Assembly: GCA_903924445.1 (NCBI GenBank)
Contig: CAIYBQ010000508.1
Location: 1-18,592 of the forward strand
Direction of reading: 5' to 3'
DNA length: 18,592 bases
From: an uncultured Armatimonadota bacterium
GTDB lineage: Bacteria > Armatimonadota > Armatimonadia > Armatimonadales > Armatimonadaceae
Shown here: positions 15,948 to 18,592 of the stretch, in pieces
Layout of the letters: every line of letters begins with the position of its first letter
Numbering within the stretch: the stretch's first letter is position 1
Notes under the pieces: model-generated
The model's database searches: none
Told to the model about the DNA's origin: nothing
What the model saw: only the letters and a program-made list of their open reading frames with translations
Position numbers and translations under genes: made by a program

Positions 15948-17108
15948 ATGTCAGCTACCAAGCAGATTCGTATTGCATTGATTGGTTATCAGTTCATGGG
16001 GAAAGCGCACTCCAATGCCTATCGCCAGTTGACCAAGTTCTTTCCGGAAATCGGAATCGAACCTGTCCTGCAAGTATTGTGTGGCCGCACTGAAGACAAG
16101 GTCAAAGCTGCTGCCGTAAAGTTTGGCTTTGCAGAGTATGAGACCGACTGGCGCAAGGTCATCGCCCGTGATGACATCGACCTCGTTGACATCGTCACCC
16201 CGGGTGATTCGCACGTCGAAATCGCCATCGAGGCCGCAAAGGCTGGCAAGATGGTGTTCTGCGAAAAGCCACTTGCGAGCACGGTTGCCAAGGCAGGCGC
16301 GATGCAGGATGCGGTTGCGGAAAACAACGTTCCCAACGCGGTTTGTTTCAATTACCGTGGAGTACCTGCGGTCGCACTGGCCAAAAAGATGATCGAGAAT
16401 GGCGACCTTGGCCGGATTTATCACTGGCGCAGCGTCTATCTCCAGGACTGGATTGTGGATCCAAACTTCCCGATTGTTTGGCGCCTGCAGGGAGATATCG
16501 CTGGCAGTGGCGCCCATGGCGACCTGATTGCGCATTCAATTGACATGGCTCGCTACCTGATGGGTGAGATCACGGAAGTTTCCGGGATGATGGATACCTT
16601 TGTAAAGCAGCGTCCAATCCTTGCGGAGATTGATGACCGTTTGGGCGGCAAGGCCAGTGATCAGATGGGCGAAGTCACCGTTGATGACAGCTCGATTTTC
16701 CTTGCTCGCTTTGAGAGTGGCGCCGTTGGAACGTTTGAAGCAACCCGCATGGCTGCCGGACGCAAGAACCACAACAAGTTTGAAATCAATGGCTCCAAGG
16801 GCTCGATTGTCTTCAACATGGAGCGGATGAACGAGCTCGAGTATTACAATCACGAGGATCCGGATGACCGTAAGGGTTTCCGTGTGATTCAGACCACGGA
16901 TGGTAGCCACCCTTATACGGGCAACTACTGGCCAGCCGGTCACATCATCGGGTACGAGCACACCTTCATCAACCTGATTCGTGACATGCTGGTGGCGTTT
17001 ACGGAGGGTAAGGAGTTTCATCCAAACTTCGCAGATGGCCTGGCGTGTCAAAAGGTTCTGGATGCAGTTGTTACTAGCTCGGAAACGCGCAGCTGGCAAA
17101 AGATCTGA
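15948..17108 (+). CDS. Gfo/Idh/MocA-family NAD(P)-dependent oxidoreductase
   Basis: The 386-residue product has the two-domain layout of this family, which oxidises or reduces sugars, inositols and related polyols in the cytoplasm. The Rossmann motif near the N-terminus is GYQFMGKAHSNAYR (13-26), a GxxxxG variant common in the family. The conserved EKPLA sits at 106-110, with the lysine expected in catalysis, and GSGAHGDLIAHSID (186-199) carries the D192/H196 pair expected in the active site. Length is normal and there is no signal peptide. The start is set by GGAGGG (15935-15940) 7 nt before the ATG; an in-frame ATG at 15933 would overlap that site. It is divergent from the ADP-ribosylglycohydrolase operon and ends at a strong terminator. 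Substrate cannot be read from sequence. Confidence 0.95.
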   Translation: MSATKQIRIALIGYQFMGKAHSNAYRQLTKFFPEIGIEPVLQVLCGRTEDKVKAAAVKFGFAEYETDWRKVIARDDIDLVDIVTPGDSHVEIAIEAAKAGKMVFCEKPLASTVAKAGAMQDAVAENNVPNAVCFNYRGVPAVALAKKMIENGDLGRIYHWRSVYLQDWIVDPNFPIVWRLQGDIAGSGAHGDLIAHSIDMARYLMGEITEVSGMMDTFVKQRPILAEIDDRLGGKASDQMGEVTVDDSSIFLARFESGAVGTFEATRMAAGRKNHNKFEINGSKGSIVFNMERMNELEYYNHEDPDDRKGFRVIQTTDGSHPYTGNYWPAGHIIGYEHTFINLIRDMLVAFTEGKEFHPNFADGLACQKVLDAVVTSSETRSWQKI

Positions 17109-17128
17109 GAGGCTGACAGTTACGAGGG

Positions 17129-17162
17129 AGCCCCTTCTGGATGACTCCAGGAGGGGCTTTTT
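17129..17162 (+). terminator. Rho-independent terminator of the Gfo/Idh gene
   Basis: A 13-bp stem (17129-17141 with 17146-17158, one G-T wobble) with a TGAC loop is followed by TTTTTCGTTTC. It begins 20 bp after the stop codon. Confidence 0.95.
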
Positions 17163-17300
17163 CGTTTCTCAAACAACTTTGTGCCATTCAGGACAGGTCT
17201 ACCTGAAACGTGCGAGATTGGATTTGACTGCTGATACCTATCGATGGATGCGCAGCTCTGCGTTGATTGAATGTGGATTGGCCACTGCCCTGAAAACAGT

Positions 17301-17340
17301 AAAAACTCCCCTCCCAGGTTGTCCTCGGAGGGGAGTTTTT
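17301..17340. terminator. Bidirectional terminator downstream of the cyclophilin gene
   Basis: A perfect 14-bp inverted repeat (17301-17314 with 17327-17340) has five A at one end and five T at the other, so it makes a U-tailed hairpin on both strands; the loop is 12 nt. It lies 19 bp beyond the cyclophilin stop (17360, minus strand) and would also catch plus-strand read-through. The 138 bp between this and the previous terminator show no gene I can support, only a small hairpin (TTCAGG/CCTGAA). Confidence 0.9.
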
Positions 17341-17359
17341 GCTGATGGCCGTTTGGCGC

Positions 17360-17869
17360 TTAAGCCTCGGTGATCGTAATCAACTTTATCGTCTGATTCG
17401 TCGATGGACGATCCTGTGCTCCGGTTTGTGTTGTCGCGATGGCATCGAGGACATCCAAGCCGGATGTCAGCTTGCCAAAGATCGTGTACGCAGGTGGCAA
17501 AGCGTAGTCGCTGTGCATCACAAAGAACTGGGAGCCATTGGTGTTTGGACCGGCATTTGCCATCGCCAACGTGCCGCGGGTGTACTTGCGGGTGACCGTT
17601 TCATCGGAGAAGCGGTAGCCAGGGCCGCCGCGTCCAGTTCCCGTTGGGTCTCCACCCTGAATCATAAAGCCCTTGATGACACGGTGAAAAATGACGTTGT
17701 CATAAAAGCCTTCACGTGCAAGAAAGACGAAGTTGTTTACCGTCATCGGGGCCTCGGCTGCATACAGCTCGAGCTCCATCGTTCCTGCAACGGTCTCAAT
17801 CGTAGCCGTGTAGGTCTTCGCCAAATCGATGCTTAGCGCCGGTGGCGCTGCGTATTGCTTGTTGCTCAT
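17360..17869 (-). CDS. Cyclophilin-type peptidyl-prolyl cis-trans isomerase
   Basis: From the chosen ATG the product is 169 residues, the usual size of a single-domain bacterial cyclophilin, which catalyses proline isomerisation during protein folding. Key motifs are present: NNFVFLAREGFYDNVIFHRV with catalytic Arg63, GFMIQGGDPTGTGRGGPGY (67-85), AMANAGPNTNGSQFFV (103-118) and YTIFGKLTSGLDVLD (128-142). There is no signal peptide, so it is cytoplasmic. Start: the ATG at 17867-17869 is preceded by TACAAT six nt upstream and no Shine-Dalgarno; an in-frame ATG at 17908 would extend the protein by 13 residues but would put this -10-like element inside the gene. It is a single gene ending at a symmetric terminator, divergent from the permease gene. 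Confidence 0.95.
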   Translation of the reverse strand: MSNKQYAAPPALSIDLAKTYTATIETVAGTMELELYAAEAPMTVNNFVFLAREGFYDNVIFHRVIKGFMIQGGDPTGTGRGGPGYRFSDETVTRKYTRGTLAMANAGPNTNGSQFFVMHSDYALPPAYTIFGKLTSGLDVLDAIATTQTGAQDRPSTNQTIKLITITEA

Positions 17870-17875
17870 GCTCTT

Positions 17876-17881
17876 ATTGTA
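17876..17881 (-). promoter_or_regulatory. Candidate -10 element for a leaderless cyclophilin mRNA
   Basis: TACAAT (5 of 6 matches to TATAAT) on the minus strand ends 6 nt before the ATG at 17869, so initiation at the usual +1 would fall on the A of the start codon. The -35 region is weak (GAATTC at 17 nt). Confidence 0.4.
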
Positions 17882-17938
17882 ACCGACTGTCAGGGGTTGA
17901 ATTCTCATTGATTACGAACTTTGCACACGTGAAGTTGG

Positions 17939-17944
17939 TATTCT
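17939..17944 (+). promoter_or_regulatory. Candidate -10 element for the permease gene
   Basis: TATTCT (4 of 6 matches) ends 7 nt before the ATG at 17952 and no Shine-Dalgarno is visible, the same layout as uvrC and the cyclophilin. TTGCAC at 17921-17926 is too close to serve as its -35. Confidence 0.25.
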
Positions 17945-17951
17945 AAATCTG

Positions 17952-18592
17952 ATGAATGTTCTCGAGTCCATGCGTGTCGCGCTAGGCGCGCTAATTGCCA
18001 ACAAGCTACGGTCCATCCTGACGATGCTGGGTGTGATCATCGGCGTGGGAGCTGTCATCATTATGATTGCCATCATCCAGGGAGCACGCCAGAAAGCCAT
18101 CGCCAACTTCCGGGGTAATGGTGCTGACATTGTCTTTGCTGTTTATGCTCCAAAGCGTGAGGGTGGAGGTGCAGCGCGCCTCGATGGTATGAACCTCGAT
18201 GATGTTGAAGCGATTCGGCGGCAGGTGACGCAGATCGATGCCATCGTTCCGCGCCTCGAAGAGCCGGCAAAGGTCATCCGCGGTTCGAAGACATACTCCG
18301 CTCAAAGCGTTGGAGCGACGGCTAACTACCTCGATGTGTCCGTGGTTGAGCTTGCCGAAGGTCGGTTTATATCGGGTGAGGACAACGACACCTGGGCAAA
18401 GGTGGCTGTCCTTGGACACAAAGTTGCGCTTGAGCTTTTTGCAGCCGGTGAGGAACCCATTGGTCAAACAGTCGTCGTTGCGACCGGTCAGGCGAAAGTG
18501 CCTGTGACGGTTGTGGGCGTGCTGGCGCGTAAAGGCAATGCAAACTTCGGGTCAAGCCCGGATGACCAGGTCTTCCTCCCCTACGAATCCCA
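17952..18592 (+). CDS. MacB/FtsX-type ABC transporter permease, N-terminal part
   Basis: The frame is open from ATG 17952 to the right edge, about 213 residues of a protein expected to be about 400, so the 3' end is outside the window. The N-terminus MNVLESMRVALGALIANKLRS followed by LTMLGVIIGVGAVIIMIAII (about 24-43) is the typical first transmembrane helix of MacB-like permeases. The rest is the start of the large periplasmic MacB core domain, with SVGATANYLDV (about 119-129), ELAEGRFISGED (about 133-144) and VAVLGHKVALELF (about 152-164). Such permeases pair with a separate LolD/MacB-type ATPase and use mechanotransmission to move lipoproteins, peptides or drugs. The partner is not in the window. 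No Shine-Dalgarno precedes the ATG. It is divergent from the cyclophilin with 82 bp between starts. Confidence 0.9.
   Translation, partial: MNVLESMRVALGALIANKLRSILTMLGVIIGVGAVIIMIAIIQGARQKAIANFRGNGADIVFAVYAPKREGGGAARLDGMNLDDVEAIRRQVTQIDAIVPRLEEPAKVIRGSKTYSAQSVGATANYLDVSVVELAEGRFISGEDNDTWAKVAVLGHKVALELFAAGEEPIGQTVVVATGQAKVPVTVVGVLARKGNANFGSSPDDQVFLPYES

Noticed and set aside
15951..17099. Two long minus-strand open frames (194 and 187 residues) opposite the Gfo/Idh gene
   Set aside because: The plus-strand gene has full family motifs and a Shine-Dalgarno; the antisense frames have no recognisable motif and follow from codon bias.
17163..17300. Possible small RNA between the two terminators
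   Set aside because: Only a 6-bp hairpin (TTCAGG/CCTGAA) and no promoter-like pair were seen; the flanking terminators are explained by the neighbouring genes.

Overview
The window is ordinary chromosomal DNA of moderate GC. Almost everything from 402 to 15669 is on the minus strand, with plus-strand genes at both ends. The gene content suggests a diderm bacterium that makes menaquinone by the futalosine route: an MsbA-type exporter next to a DUF374 acyltransferase, two lipoproteins and a large secreted beta-propeller protein, an MqnB-like hydrolase, and an ADP-ribosylglycohydrolase-fold enzyme divergent from a Gfo/Idh/MocA dehydrogenase. This mix resembles Armatimonadota (Fimbriimonadia-like), but that assignment is a judgement from gene content, not a database result. 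I see no tRNA, rRNA, CRISPR array, insertion sequence, integrase or phage gene.

Left end (1-3124): the 3' end of a HEAT-repeat-like gene (+) converges on a small secreted protein gene (-) across an 18-bp hairpin. uvrC (-) follows. Downstream of the next operon is a strong minus-strand terminator at about 3073-3103.

Secreted operon (10137 down to 3125, -): three genes in tight succession. They encode a lipoprotein with four tandem Ig-like repeats, a lipoprotein with an eight-repeat PQQ/BamB-like propeller, and a signal-peptide protein with Asp-box (BNR/VPS10-like) propeller repeats and an Ig-like tail. The first two genes overlap at TAATG, the third starts 3 to 30 bp later, and the operon ends at the 3073-3103 terminator. 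The two lipoproteins appear to share a related N-terminal domain. A consensus-like TTGACA promoter sits about 190 nt upstream of the first start, leaving a long leader. These three are the best candidate here for an undescribed cell-surface assembly.

Enzyme/envelope operon (15669 down to 10403, -): ADP-ribosylglycohydrolase-like protein, MqnB-like futalosine hydrolase, ABC exporter and DUF374 acyltransferase, each overlapping the next by 1-17 nt and so probably translationally coupled. It is divergent from the Gfo/Idh/MocA gene (15948-17108, +). The 278-bp divergent region carries short repeats that could be operators.

Right end: two hairpin terminators flank a 138-bp gap. Beyond them are a cytoplasmic cyclophilin (-) and, divergently, the 5' part of a MacB/FtsX-type permease (+) that runs off the window. 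Several housekeeping starts (uvrC, cyclophilin, permease) lack a Shine-Dalgarno and have a -10-like hexamer 6-8 nt before the ATG, suggesting leaderless mRNAs. The operon-leading genes have strong Shine-Dalgarno sites.
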